Shown here piece by piece: positions 34,030 to 42,363 of a stretch of 64,000 nt of DNA. The notes under the pieces are model-generated. The model had not been told where the DNA came from and ran no database searches. It worked only from the letters and a program-made list of their open reading frames with translations. The stretch covers positions 30,070-94,069 of the forward strand of contig DATHTE010000052.1 in assembly GCA_035463475.1 (NCBI GenBank), given 5' to 3'. Every line of letters begins with the position of its first letter. Position 1 is the first letter of the stretch. Source of the stretch: JACPDI01 sp035463475. Its GTDB lineage: Bacteria; Acidobacteriota; Vicinamibacteria; Vicinamibacterales; 2-12-FULL-66-21. The position numbers were made by a program, and so were the translations under genes.

Positions 34030-34384
34030 CCCAGCCTGGTGCTGTCGGTCGATCCGGGCTTGAAGACCCCGTACGCGCACCACGCGTCTACCGACGTGGA
34101 GCGCGAGCTGGGGCACGGCCTGTCGATGTCCGCGCATTTCGTTTACGCACGCGGCTTCGATCAGCTCGGGACGATCGATTACAACCCGGTGACGAGCCCG
34201 GCGACCCAGGCAAGACCGCTCGACATCAACCGCGTTCCCGGCACGTCCGCTTCGGTCTCCAGCATCGTCACGCTGGCGTCGGGGCGGCCGCACAACATCC
34301 TGGCGGGAAGCGACCTGACCGGCGATGGGAACGGCGGCGCGACCGCCCTTCCAGGCCCAGCTCGCCGTGGAGTTCGGGTTCTAG
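34030..34384 (+). pseudogene. Decayed partial copy of the TonB receptor 3' region
   Basis: From 34030 the DNA matches the receptor gene from about 31813 (LSVDPGLKTPYAHHAS, ELGHGLSMSAHFVYARGFDQ). At about 34257 it jumps exactly 300 bases (receptor 32041-32340 missing, in frame), continuing with SIVTLASGRPHNILAGSDL. At about 34347 it jumps again by about 260 bases to the receptor's last codons, now out of frame (TTCGGGTTCTAG). The 5' two thirds are absent. It is a dead tandem copy with two internal deletions, directly before the ligase gene. Confidence 0.92.
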
Positions 34385-34452
34385 GCCGCCGGGCCAGCTC
34401 TCGGACACGGCATCCCCAACTAGAATCGATCCTCAGGCGGGAGGGGATTGCC

Positions 34453-35310
34453 ATGCGGATGCCCGACTGGCTCGAGCCGATGGCGGCCACGCTGACCCAG
34501 GAGCGTTTCAGCGGGCCCGACTGGGTGTTCGAGCGCAAGTTCGATGGCATCCGGCTGCTTGCGTACAAACGCGGCGCCGAAGTTCAGTTGTACTCGCGCA
34601 ACCGCCTTCCGCAAAACCTGCCCGCCGTGGCGGATGCCGTCGCGAAGCTGCCCGCCGACGAGGTGATCCTGGACGGCGAGGTGACGTGGGACGGTCGGAG
34701 CGCGTACCACGTCTTCGACATCCTGTGGCTGAACGGCCGATCCGTGACGGCGCTGCCGCTTGAAGAGCGCCGGGCGCTCCTCGAGGCGCTGCCGTTCGAA
34801 CCCCCGATGCGCAGCGTCGCCCTGGTCGACGACGACGTGCCGTGGGAGCGCGCCAGGCGCGAACGCTGGGAAGGGGTCATCGCGAAACGGCGAGGGTCGC
34901 CGTACGAACACCGGCGCTCGAAGCACTGGCTGAAGATGAAGTGCGAGGCGTCGCAGGAGCTCGTCGTCGGCGGCTTTACCGATCCCCGGGGCACGCGCGT
35001 GGGTCTGGGCGCCCTGCTCGTGGGCTACCACGAGGGGCGTGACTTCGTGTTCGCCGGCAAGATCGGCACGGGGTTCGACACGAAGCTGCTGCGCGACCTG
35101 CGCAGGCGCCTGGATCGGATCGAGATCGCGGCGTCGCCATTCACGAAAGCCATCGGTCTGCCGCGCCTCCGCGTGCACTGGGTGAAGCCCGAGGTCGTCG
35201 TGCAGGTCGGGTTCATCGAGTGGACCGCGCACGACAAGCTACGGCACCCGCGGCTGCTTGGGCTGCGGCACGACAAGGACGCGCGCGAGGTGACGCGCGA
35301 TCGGCCATGA
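34453..35310 (+). CDS. ligD: ATP-dependent DNA ligase, LigD ligase-domain type
   Basis: 285 residues from ATG 34453, with GGGAGGGG upstream. Lys29 in FERKFDGIRLLAY is the adenylated lysine (KxDGxR). LDGEVTWDG, FDILWLNG, EGVIAKRRGSPYE and HWLKMKC are ligase motifs III, IIIa, IV and V; an OB-fold follows. In full LigD this domain joins ends in non-homologous end joining. Here it is a separate protein, coupled by ATGA to the polymerase-domain gene. No Ku gene is present in the window. Confidence 0.94.
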   Translation: MRMPDWLEPMAATLTQERFSGPDWVFERKFDGIRLLAYKRGAEVQLYSRNRLPQNLPAVADAVAKLPADEVILDGEVTWDGRSAYHVFDILWLNGRSVTALPLEERRALLEALPFEPPMRSVALVDDDVPWERARRERWEGVIAKRRGSPYEHRRSKHWLKMKCEASQELVVGGFTDPRGTRVGLGALLVGYHEGRDFVFAGKIGTGFDTKLLRDLRRRLDRIEIAASPFTKAIGLPRLRVHWVKPEVVVQVGFIEWTAHDKLRHPRLLGLRHDKDAREVTRDRP

Positions 35311-36179
35311 TTACGCATCCCGAGAAGGTGCTGTTCCCGGAGGACGGGATCACGAAGGGCGATCTCGCCTCGTACTACGAAAGGATGGCGCCAGTCATCC
35401 TGCGCCACGTGCGGGGGCGGCCGCTGACCATGGAGCGGTACCCCGCCGGAATCGGCAAGAAGGGGTTCTGGCAGAAGGATGTCAGCAGAGGATTCCCTGA
35501 GTGGCTCGAGCGCGTCGAGGTGCCGAAGAAAGGCGGCGTTGTCCACCATCCGGTAATCACCGACGCGCGCTCGCTGCTGTGGATCACGAACCAGAACACG
35601 ATCACGCACCACGTGTGGACGTCCCGCGTGCCGCGACTGGACTACCCGGATCTCTGCGTGTTCGATCTGGATCCGCCCGAGGATGACGCGGCGGACGTTC
35701 GTGGTGCGGCGATCGGCCTGCGGGACCTGTTGACAGAGCTGGGGCTGCCGTCGTGGGTCAAGACCTCAGGTTCCAAAGGATTCCACATCGTCGTCCCCGT
35801 AGACGGGAGAACGCATGTCGACCATGTTGCGCGGTTCGCTCATGCGACCGGGAGCGTATTCGTCAGCCTCGCGCCCGAGCGCCTCACCCAGGAGTTCAGC
35901 AAGGCGGACCGTGGGGGGCGGATCTACGTCGACACCGGTCGCAACAGGTACACGGCGACGTTTGCCGCGGCCTACACCGTTCGCGCGAAGCGCGGCGCTC
36001 CCGTGTCGGCCCCCTGCACATGGGAAGAAATCGAGCGCGGCGAGGTCGGCCCGGGCACGTTCACGCTGCGGAACATGACGGAGCGCGTCGCGAAACTGGG
36101 CGACCTCTGGTCTGATATGGGGCGGCGTGGGCGCTCGCTGAGCCGCGCAATAGACAAACTGCACCGCCTGCGCAGGTGA
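35307..36179 (+). CDS. LigD-type primase-polymerase domain protein
   Basis: 290 residues from ATG 35307. ITHPEKVLFPEDGITKGDLA is the LigD polymerase opening. The catalytic acidic motif is VFDLDPPEDD. KTSGSKGFHIVVPV and DTGRNRYTATFAAAYTVRA match the archaeo-eukaryotic primase fold of LigD-POL. It should fill gaps with ribo- or deoxyribonucleotides during end joining. The phosphoesterase domain of classic LigD is missing from both split proteins. Confidence 0.94.
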   Translation: MITHPEKVLFPEDGITKGDLASYYERMAPVILRHVRGRPLTMERYPAGIGKKGFWQKDVSRGFPEWLERVEVPKKGGVVHHPVITDARSLLWITNQNTITHHVWTSRVPRLDYPDLCVFDLDPPEDDAADVRGAAIGLRDLLTELGLPSWVKTSGSKGFHIVVPVDGRTHVDHVARFAHATGSVFVSLAPERLTQEFSKADRGGRIYVDTGRNRYTATFAAAYTVRAKRGAPVSAPCTWEEIERGEVGPGTFTLRNMTERVAKLGDLWSDMGRRGRSLSRAIDKLHRLRR

Positions 36180-36200
36180 GCGCGTGTCGGGCGATGCACC

Positions 36201-37634
36201 TCACTCGTCCCGCGGCTTCAGGGCATCTCGAAGCTTGTCGGCGAGGGATCCGAAGCGCTCGGCTTGTGCAGGCTCATGACGTTCGGTGTACTCGCGCAGT
36301 TCCTCCGCTTCCTGAGCAGCCTGGATCGCCTTCACGCTGAGACGTATGCGGCGTCCGGATTCGTCGACTTCGAGCACTGCGACCTCGACGTCGGCGCCGA
36401 TCGGAAATGCCTTCGCGACATCCCCTTCTCTTGCGACGCCGGTCTCGCTCAGCGGGATGAGACCGGTCCGCCCCGGCGCCAGGAATACGAACACGCCGAA
36501 GTTCGCATGGCGCTCCACCTTGCCTTTCACGCGAGCGCCCGGGACGATCGCAGAGGATGACGTCGTTCCCGTGGCACGAGCGGAACCCTCCGGAAGCATG
36601 GCGACGCCGATCCGCTTCTTCTCGAGGTCGATGCTCAGGACCTCGAAATCTGCCGTCATTCCCGGGGCGACGGCGCCGGACCAGCCTCGAGGCCGTCCAG
36701 TCGGCGGGAACGTGGAGGCGTGAGCCAGCCCCTCGATGCCCGGCTCCAGCTCGACGAAAGCCCCGAAGTCCACGATGCGCGTGACGCGGCCGGTGACCAC
36801 CTGGCCGATCTGGTACGACGTCTGGACTCGCGACCACGGATCGGCGGTGAGTTGCTTCAATCCAAGCGAGATCTTCTCCCTGGCATCGTCCACTTGCAGC
36901 ACCTTGACCGTGATCTCCTCGCCGGGCGTGAGGACCTGCGACGGGTCGGAGATGCGCGACCATCCCATCTCGGACACGTGCAATAGCCCCTGCACGCCGC
37001 CACCCAGGTCAACGAATGCGCCGAACTCGCGCACGGATGCGACGCGCCCGGTCAGCACGGCGCCGGGGACGATGGCCCGCTTGACGTCGGCGGCGGCCGC
37101 GCGCTGCTCCTCCTCGAGGAGCGCACGCCGCGACACGACGAGACTCCTGCCTCCTTCCTTGTACTCGGTAATGCGGAAGGTGTAGACCTTGCCTTCGTGT
37201 GTCGAGGGTTCTGTGCGCGCGGTGTCGATCTGAGAGAACGGGCAAAAGGCGCGCTGGCCCGCGACGCGGACTTCGTACCCGCCTTTGACCGCTTTCTCGA
37301 CCCTTCCTTCAACCGGCAGCCTGCTGTGGAACGCGTCCTCGAGTTGCTGCCGTGTTGCCGCGCCGCGCGCAAGCTTGCGGGAGAGAGTCAGCCCACCGGC
37401 CGTGGACACCACCATTGCCTGGACGCGATCGCCGACGGCGAACTCGAGCTTCCCGTCGGCGTTCTTGAGTTCGTCGACGTCGATCGTGGCCTCTCCCTTG
37501 CCGCCGACGTCGACGAATGCGACCTCAGGACCGATCGCGACTATCTTCCCGTCGATCGTGTCCCCCTGCTCGATGCGCCTCGCTTTGAGCGACGCCTCGA
37601 ACATGGCGGCGAAATCTTCCGTCGGGTCGTCCAT
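36201..37634 (-). CDS. S1-domain RNA-binding protein, ribosomal protein S1-like
   Basis: 477 residues with five S1 OB-folds, roughly at 23-90, 105-172, 190-258, 275-343 and 368-437. The third is the clearest: VLTGRVASVREFGAFVDLGG then GLLHVSEMGWSRI. The fourth has VTGRVTRIVDFGAFVELEPG. Canonical S1 has six repeats and two ribosome-binding N-terminal ones, so this shorter form may be the S1 homologue or a second S1-like RNA-binding protein. The C-terminal 40 residues are charged. Confidence 0.85.
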   Translation of the reverse strand: MDDPTEDFAAMFEASLKARRIEQGDTIDGKIVAIGPEVAFVDVGGKGEATIDVDELKNADGKLEFAVGDRVQAMVVSTAGGLTLSRKLARGAATRQQLEDAFHSRLPVEGRVEKAVKGGYEVRVAGQRAFCPFSQIDTARTEPSTHEGKVYTFRITEYKEGGRSLVVSRRALLEEEQRAAAADVKRAIVPGAVLTGRVASVREFGAFVDLGGGVQGLLHVSEMGWSRISDPSQVLTPGEEITVKVLQVDDAREKISLGLKQLTADPWSRVQTSYQIGQVVTGRVTRIVDFGAFVELEPGIEGLAHASTFPPTGRPRGWSGAVAPGMTADFEVLSIDLEKKRIGVAMLPEGSARATGTTSSSAIVPGARVKGKVERHANFGVFVFLAPGRTGLIPLSETGVAREGDVAKAFPIGADVEVAVLEVDESGRRIRLSVKAIQAAQEAEELREYTERHEPAQAERFGSLADKLRDALKPRDE

Positions 37635-37795
37635 CGAGGCTCCTCGGATCTGGTCTCAGTTCAAACTCCTCATTATACGAACACCGCGAGCACGACGGGC
37701 ACAGCGCAGCGGTATGCCATCGCATCGCGGTGCGATGTTGGGTCGAGTCGATCATCGCGGCCGGCTGAGGCCTGGCGACGCTGGTTCGGTATGGC

Positions 37796-37998
37796 GTGTG
37801 CAGGGAGGTCGCGCGCGCTTCCCGGAGCACGTCGGAGTTCCACCGGCAGCTCTACCAGCGACTTCGGGAGGCCTTGCCGAGTGAGGAGCAACGGCGGCTC
37901 GACGAGGCGATCGATCTGGCGAGCGGCGTCCGGCCGAACCCGGCGCGCCTCATGTACGTGCAGCGCGGAATCGAAGAAGCCGACCAGCTGATACCCGC
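37796..37998 (+). pseudogene. Possible remnant of a small helical protein
   Basis: In the roughly 490-base stretch 37635-38125 the only protein-like signal is SEFHRQLYQRLREALPSEEQ, then DEAIDLASGVRPNPARLMYV and a short helical tail. It has the amino-acid balance of a real small helical protein. The frame runs on to 38296, but only as a shadow of the opposite hydrolase gene. No Shine-Dalgarno is evident at the first ATG (37796). I treat it as a possible fragment of unknown family. Confidence 0.3.
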
Positions 37999-38125
37999 GG
38001 CCTCGGTGGACCTGTCATCCAGAGCTATCAGGGCCGGCTCGTCACATGGATTGGGGATTCGACGCTCTCGACCTTCGACTTGGCGGCTCGAGCCAATCGA
38101 GAACCGGTCCGGCCCTCGTGATGTC

Positions 38126-39250
38126 TCAGCGTCTCGTGAACAGCGCCTGAAACTCGGGTCGAGACCGGAGAGGCGCAAACACCGGATCCTGCTGAACGTC
38201 GTCGGGCAGGAACCGGCGCGGGATGCTGGCGAGCCACGCGATGGCCGCGTCCGCGTCACCCTTCTGCAGGCACGCGCGCGCGGCGGGCAGCCCTAGATCG
38301 CGAGCGCCGAGGCTCTTTCCCTTCAGCTTCTCGAACTCGGCACATGCGGCCGCAAACTGGCCGGAGCCGAGCAGCGCCTCTCCGTAACTGAGCCGTAACC
38401 GTGGATCCTCGGGACGTGCCGCGACGAGTTGGGCATACCGGGCCGCGGCATTCTGGAAGTTGCCGGTCATCACGTGCGCAGCCGCGGTCGCCTCGGTCAC
38501 TCCGCGGCGCACAGCCTCCTGGTACGCGGGCTCCGTGGCCTCCTTCGCGAACGCGAGCGTCCGGCCGATCACCGCGCGCGTCGCGTCGTCATCATCGACG
38601 ATTTCAAAACCATGGTGGCCGGAGGGATGGTTGACGAGCGTGACGGGCGCGTTCTGTGCGACCGCGCGTGCCATCAGGTCCGCGATCGCACGGTTCACGG
38701 GTGGGCGATCGAGTCCGGCCCGGACGAACAGCAACGGAAGGTCACGACGGAATTCGGGAACATCCGTCACGCCGTAATACAGCACCGCGGCTGCCACACG
38801 TCTTTCAGCCGGATCTTGCACGAGTGGCAGCGCGCGTGAGACGTTTCCGGATCCGGCAAAGACGACGATGCGCGTGGCATCGAGGCCCAGGCGAGTGGCG
38901 TTCGCGGACAGATACGTGAGCAGCGATCCGAAGTCCGTCACAACACTCGGGTCGCGCAGGTTCGGAAGCACCGCGGCAAGACCGCTTCCCGCCGCGGCGC
39001 GCGCCCAGGCGTCGTAGATCGGGTGCCTGGCCACACCGGGCGGCGTAACGGAAAAGAAGAGCAACACCGCCAACGGCGCGCCGCCGGACCTGCGCGGCAC
39101 GTGCAGCTCCATCTCCGCAGGGCCGTAGGACAGGCCCTTGGTGATGACGACATCCGCTTCACGGGGCAGCGGGTAGAAGAACCGCACGTCTTGGCCAAAG
39201 ACGCGAGTGGCCAGGAGCAGGGCGAACGCCGTCGGCGCGAGTCGTACCAC
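38126..39250 (-). CDS. Exported alpha/beta-hydrolase with C-terminal TPR-like region
   Basis: 374 residues, signal peptide MVRLAPTAFALLLATRVFGQ. The hydrolase part has LAVLLFFSVTPPG, then IVVFAGSGNVSRAL at the nucleophile elbow (Gly-Ser-Gly) and PSGHHGFEIVDDDDAT carrying the His. This is the dienelactone-hydrolase-like pattern. Residues about 270-350 form TPR-like helices (AAARYAQLVAARPEDPRLRL, AAACAEFEKLKGKSLGARD). Substrate unknown; probably periplasmic. Confidence 0.75.
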   Translation of the reverse strand: MVRLAPTAFALLLATRVFGQDVRFFYPLPREADVVITKGLSYGPAEMELHVPRRSGGAPLAVLLFFSVTPPGVARHPIYDAWARAAAGSGLAAVLPNLRDPSVVTDFGSLLTYLSANATRLGLDATRIVVFAGSGNVSRALPLVQDPAERRVAAAVLYYGVTDVPEFRRDLPLLFVRAGLDRPPVNRAIADLMARAVAQNAPVTLVNHPSGHHGFEIVDDDDATRAVIGRTLAFAKEATEPAYQEAVRRGVTEATAAAHVMTGNFQNAAARYAQLVAARPEDPRLRLSYGEALLGSGQFAAACAEFEKLKGKSLGARDLGLPAARACLQKGDADAAIAWLASIPRRFLPDDVQQDPVFAPLRSRPEFQALFTRR

Positions 39251-39373
39251 GCGCGCATGCTAGTTCGTGGGAAGCCCGACGTCGACCCGTTTGGGACGAG
39301 TGGTCGCTCCGGCGTGACGAGGGGCCGGGCGCCGCCGCGGCACACCACGATGAACGCCGAGCGGAGGAGGAAT

Positions 39374-39721
39374 TCAGGACGTCTGTCGGTGCGACCAGGT
39401 TGGCCCGAATCGATCTGGGACATTGAGCGCGGTGAAGATCCCGAGGGGCTCGAACGATTCGACAAGCGTGGTACGGCGCGCCTCAAGCGATGAGATCGCG
39501 TCGGAGCGATACGCCCGGTGTTGCTCGTAGACGATCATCTCGCTCCAGTATTCGATGACGATGTACCGGGACGAGCGGTTCTGGTCACGAAGGAAGGAAC
39601 TGCCCAGGTAGGACCGCGTCTGGCGATTCAACGTGGTCCATTCTCCGTCAACGCCGAACAACTGCTCGAATTCGGTCTCTCGTCCGGTCTTCACATCGAA
39701 TTGCCACATGATTGCGATCAT
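39374..39721 (-). CDS. Antibiotic biosynthesis monooxygenase-like (ABM) domain protein
   Basis: 115 residues from ATG 39721, six bases after GAGGA. MIAIMWQFDVKTGRETEFEQ is the typical ABM ferredoxin-like opening; SSFLRDQNRSSRYIVIEYW follows. ABM proteins form dimers and include small monooxygenases and heme-degrading enzymes, but many are uncharacterised. Function unknown here. Confidence 0.75.
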   Translation of the reverse strand: MIAIMWQFDVKTGRETEFEQLFGVDGEWTTLNRQTRSYLGSSFLRDQNRSSRYIVIEYWSEMIVYEQHRAYRSDAISSLEARRTTLVESFEPLGIFTALNVPDRFGPTWSHRQTS

Positions 39722-39944
39722 CGACATTCCTCGTCCGCGCGCCCCTGATGTGAGCAACGCTCGAGGGTAGTCTAGTTTGGACCGGCTCACAGGGCTAGAG
39801 CGGCGGGATCACGACCGGCCAGTATTCCACCGCGCAGTGCTCGCTGTCCCGATGCCCGCAGTTGGTACCGGATTGCGAGTCACTCGCCCGAAACGAAGCG
39901 CGCAGCGGCGCCGAAGGCGCTTCTGCTAACGACAGGAGTGGCGC

Positions 39945-40313
39945 ATGAGACGAACCCGCAGAAGCCTGTACTACGTGATTGGTTACCTCATCCCGGGCGG
40001 CGTGGGTCTGCTCGTGGCCCCTCGGGTGGCGTTGACGCTACTCTTCTCGCAGGGCAGTTACGGTGACATCATGCCGCGAATGGTCGGCCTGATGATGGTC
40101 GCGCTGGGGCTGTTCGTCGTCCAGATCGTGCGCCGAAGTGTCGAAGTCCTGTATCTCACCGCGCTGGCGGTCCGGAGCGGGATGCTGCCCGTCCTGCTCG
40201 CCTTGTATCTGGCTTCCCGCGATCCCCTGTTTCTCACCCTGCTGTTGATCGTGGGATTCGGGGTTGGGTACACGTCGGTGAGCTACGCGCTGGATCGGCG
40301 GGACCACGCGTGA
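39945..40313 (+). CDS. Small four-helix membrane protein
   Basis: 122 residues from ATG 39945, behind CAGGAG. Hydrophobic segments: YYVIGYLIPGGVGLLVAPRV, VGLMMVALGLFVVQIV, LTALAVRSGMLPVLLALYLA and LFLTLLLIVGFGVGYTSVSY. It is an inner-membrane protein of unknown function. The stretch 40314-40472 after it shows no gene. Confidence 0.75.
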   Translation: MRRTRRSLYYVIGYLIPGGVGLLVAPRVALTLLFSQGSYGDIMPRMVGLMMVALGLFVVQIVRRSVEVLYLTALAVRSGMLPVLLALYLASRDPLFLTLLLIVGFGVGYTSVSYALDRRDHA

Positions 40314-40472
40314 GTGAGTGGTGCGGAAGAGAGGGCTCGAACGCGCATTTTGCTCCGCGGCGCAGACAAAGATATGCGGCGATGCCCGTTGCGAGATTGA
40401 CCGGCGATTGCAGGTCGGGAGCCTTGGCGGTATCCGCAAAGGACGCGACGGGACGTTACCCCGCAGGCCGGG

Positions 40473-41009
40473 CTACTGGCCCCGCTCACTTACAGGCATG
40501 TTCTGGTAGCAGGCGAGGCGCTGGACTGCCTTCCGGACCCCGACGATGGAAAATTCCGCCGTGACGGTTTCGCCGTCGCGTGGATCCATCGCCTGCATCG
40601 TGATGGACGAGTGGCTTGACGCCTCTTCGATGAAGGCCATGACGCTCTCCTCCGGCATGTAGGCGATACTCTGTCGCCCACCGGCCATCAGGCCCCAGTC
40701 CTCCCACGGTGTGGCGGGCTGTCCGGGAAAACGCAGCCGAATACGAACGGCCCCATCGGTCCCGGCGAAATACTTGTCGAAAGAGTACAGAACATTCAAC
40801 CCGTCGGACAGGCACTTGAACGCCAACGATTGAACCGGCAGCTCGCCCGTCATCGTGGCGACAAAACTTCTGTCCTCATCGGTCCTGGGATCGGTGTTGA
40901 GCGAGAAACGAAAAGACGTGCCAGGAATGAACGGGGGTACGCCACGTTCCGCAATGGCTGTTACCGCGACGTTGGCCAAGACACCGGCGACGATCAGGGA
41001 GCGTGCCAT
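40473..41009 (-). CDS. Exported hypothetical protein with VasI/TagN-like layout
   Basis: 178 residues with a signal peptide (ARSLIVAGVLANVAVTAIA). Two Cys, one in AFKCLSDG and one in RLACYQ, could pair. The order 'Cys-strand, then VRIRLRFPGQPATPWEDWGL, then VTAEFSIVGVRKAVQRL-Cys' resembles the periplasmic VasI-type proteins often linked to type VI secretion, but no secretion genes are nearby. The family call is tentative. Confidence 0.5.
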   Translation of the reverse strand: MARSLIVAGVLANVAVTAIAERGVPPFIPGTSFRFSLNTDPRTDEDRSFVATMTGELPVQSLAFKCLSDGLNVLYSFDKYFAGTDGAVRIRLRFPGQPATPWEDWGLMAGGRQSIAYMPEESVMAFIEEASSHSSITMQAMDPRDGETVTAEFSIVGVRKAVQRLACYQNMPVSERGQ

Positions 41010-41283
41010 GGATTTCCTCTCCGACCTTCCTCACGGGTGCGGGTTCCTTTTCTTGGCATATTCGACCGACGTTGAACGTCCAGGAGTGCGCGGTCTTGCC
41101 GACTAAAGTCGCCTCGTACCGAGAACACCCAACCGAAAGGGCGCTCTGGTGCGGCTCGGTGAGGGGACGTGCGAAGCTTGTGCCGCAAGACGACCGCCCC
41201 GTACGGCATCATAATCAGCGTTGAAGAGCGCGTCGCGGGACGCGTACGGTGACCCCGTCAAGTCCAGCATCCGTGAGGACGGG

Positions 41284-42267
41284 ATGCCCGCCAACCTCTC
41301 GCCGGAATACAAGCGCGCCGAAGAGCGCTTTCGCGCAGCCGTCAGCCCGCAGGAGAAACTCCAAGCCGTCGAGGAGATGCTCCGCGTCATCCCCAAGCAC
41401 AAGGGCACCGAGGGGCTGCAGGCCGACCTCAAGGCACGGATTGCGAAGCTGAAGAAGCAGCCCGCGACGAAGGCGGGCAAGAGCAGCTTCACGCACATGA
41501 TCCCGCCAGAGGGCGCCGGGCAGGTGGTCCTGGTGGGCCCGCCGAACTCGGGCAAATCCGCGCTCGTGGCGGCGCTCACACGCGCGACGCCGCTGGTGGC
41601 GGACTACCCGTTCACGACGCGCGAGGCCACTCCCGGGATGATGCCCTTCGAAAACGTCTCGATCCAGCTCGTCGACCTGCCGCCGGTTGCCCCTGAACAC
41701 GCCGAACCCTGGCTGTTTGACCTCGTCCGCATCGCCAATCTGTGCTGGGTCGTCGTGGACGGTCGATGGGCAATCGAGGGGTTCGAAACGACCGCCGCGG
41801 TCCTGGCCGGCTGTGGCATCGGTCTCCGGCCAGCCGGCGAACCCCGCGCCGTGCGGGAGCTGGAGCGCGTCGTTCGGCCAGCCCTTCTGATCGTGACGGG
41901 GCTGGACCGCCCCGAGGTCGCGTCCTCCGTCAGCGCGCTCGTCGAGCTACTCGAACAGCAATGGCCGGTCCTCGCCGTCTCGACCCTCACGGGCGCCGGC
42001 CTCGCCCTTCTCCCGCGGCGCACATTCGAAGCGCTGGAGATCATTCGCGTCCGCACGAAACCACCCGGCAAGCCGTTGGACGAATCGGCTACGCCGTTCA
42101 CGCTGCCGCGCGGGTCCACCGTGGAAGACCTTGCGGCGCGCATCCACAAAGATCTCGGGGCGGCCATGAAGTACGCGCGAGTGTGGGGGAAGGGTGTCTA
42201 CGACGGGCAGGCGGTCCACCGCACGCACCCACTCTCCGACGGCGACATCGTCGAGATCCATGAGTAA
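41284..42267 (+). CDS. Obg/DRG-like TGS-domain GTPase
   Basis: 327 residues from ATG 41284 (an open extension to 41221 is not needed). After an 80-residue helical region come the P-loop VLVGPPNSGKSALVAAL, the switch I box PFTTREATPGMMP and the G3-like VDLPP in place of DxPG. The G4 motif is degenerate (IVTGLDRP instead of NKxD), so nucleotide specificity may be relaxed. The last 65 residues form a TGS domain (DGQAVHRTHPLSDGDIVEIH). The layout matches DRG/Obg-superfamily GTPases. Confidence 0.85.
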   Translation: MPANLSPEYKRAEERFRAAVSPQEKLQAVEEMLRVIPKHKGTEGLQADLKARIAKLKKQPATKAGKSSFTHMIPPEGAGQVVLVGPPNSGKSALVAALTRATPLVADYPFTTREATPGMMPFENVSIQLVDLPPVAPEHAEPWLFDLVRIANLCWVVVDGRWAIEGFETTAAVLAGCGIGLRPAGEPRAVRELERVVRPALLIVTGLDRPEVASSVSALVELLEQQWPVLAVSTLTGAGLALLPRRTFEALEIIRVRTKPPGKPLDESATPFTLPRGSTVEDLAARIHKDLGAAMKYARVWGKGVYDGQAVHRTHPLSDGDIVEIHE

Positions 42268-42340
42268 GGGCGGCGCGGGCCAGCCGAGTGGCTCCCGGTA
42301 AGCCTGCCTTCGCGGCTGAGAAGGTGTCACCGAAGGACTT

Positions 42341-42355
42341 CCCCGGCTATCGGGG
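42341..42355. terminator. Small hairpin between convergent genes
   Basis: CCCCG-GCTAT-CGGGG (5-bp stem, 5-base loop) followed by TTGTA lies between the GTPase stop and the convergent cyclase stop. It is short, so termination is only possible. Confidence 0.35.
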
Positions 42356-42363
42356 TTGTAGAA

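Noticed and set aside
40320..40400. tRNA-like string GAAGAGAGGGCTCGAACGCG on the plus strand, as if a minus-strand tRNA 3' end
   Set aside because: The T-stem and acceptor stem do not pair and no anticodon arm can be drawn.
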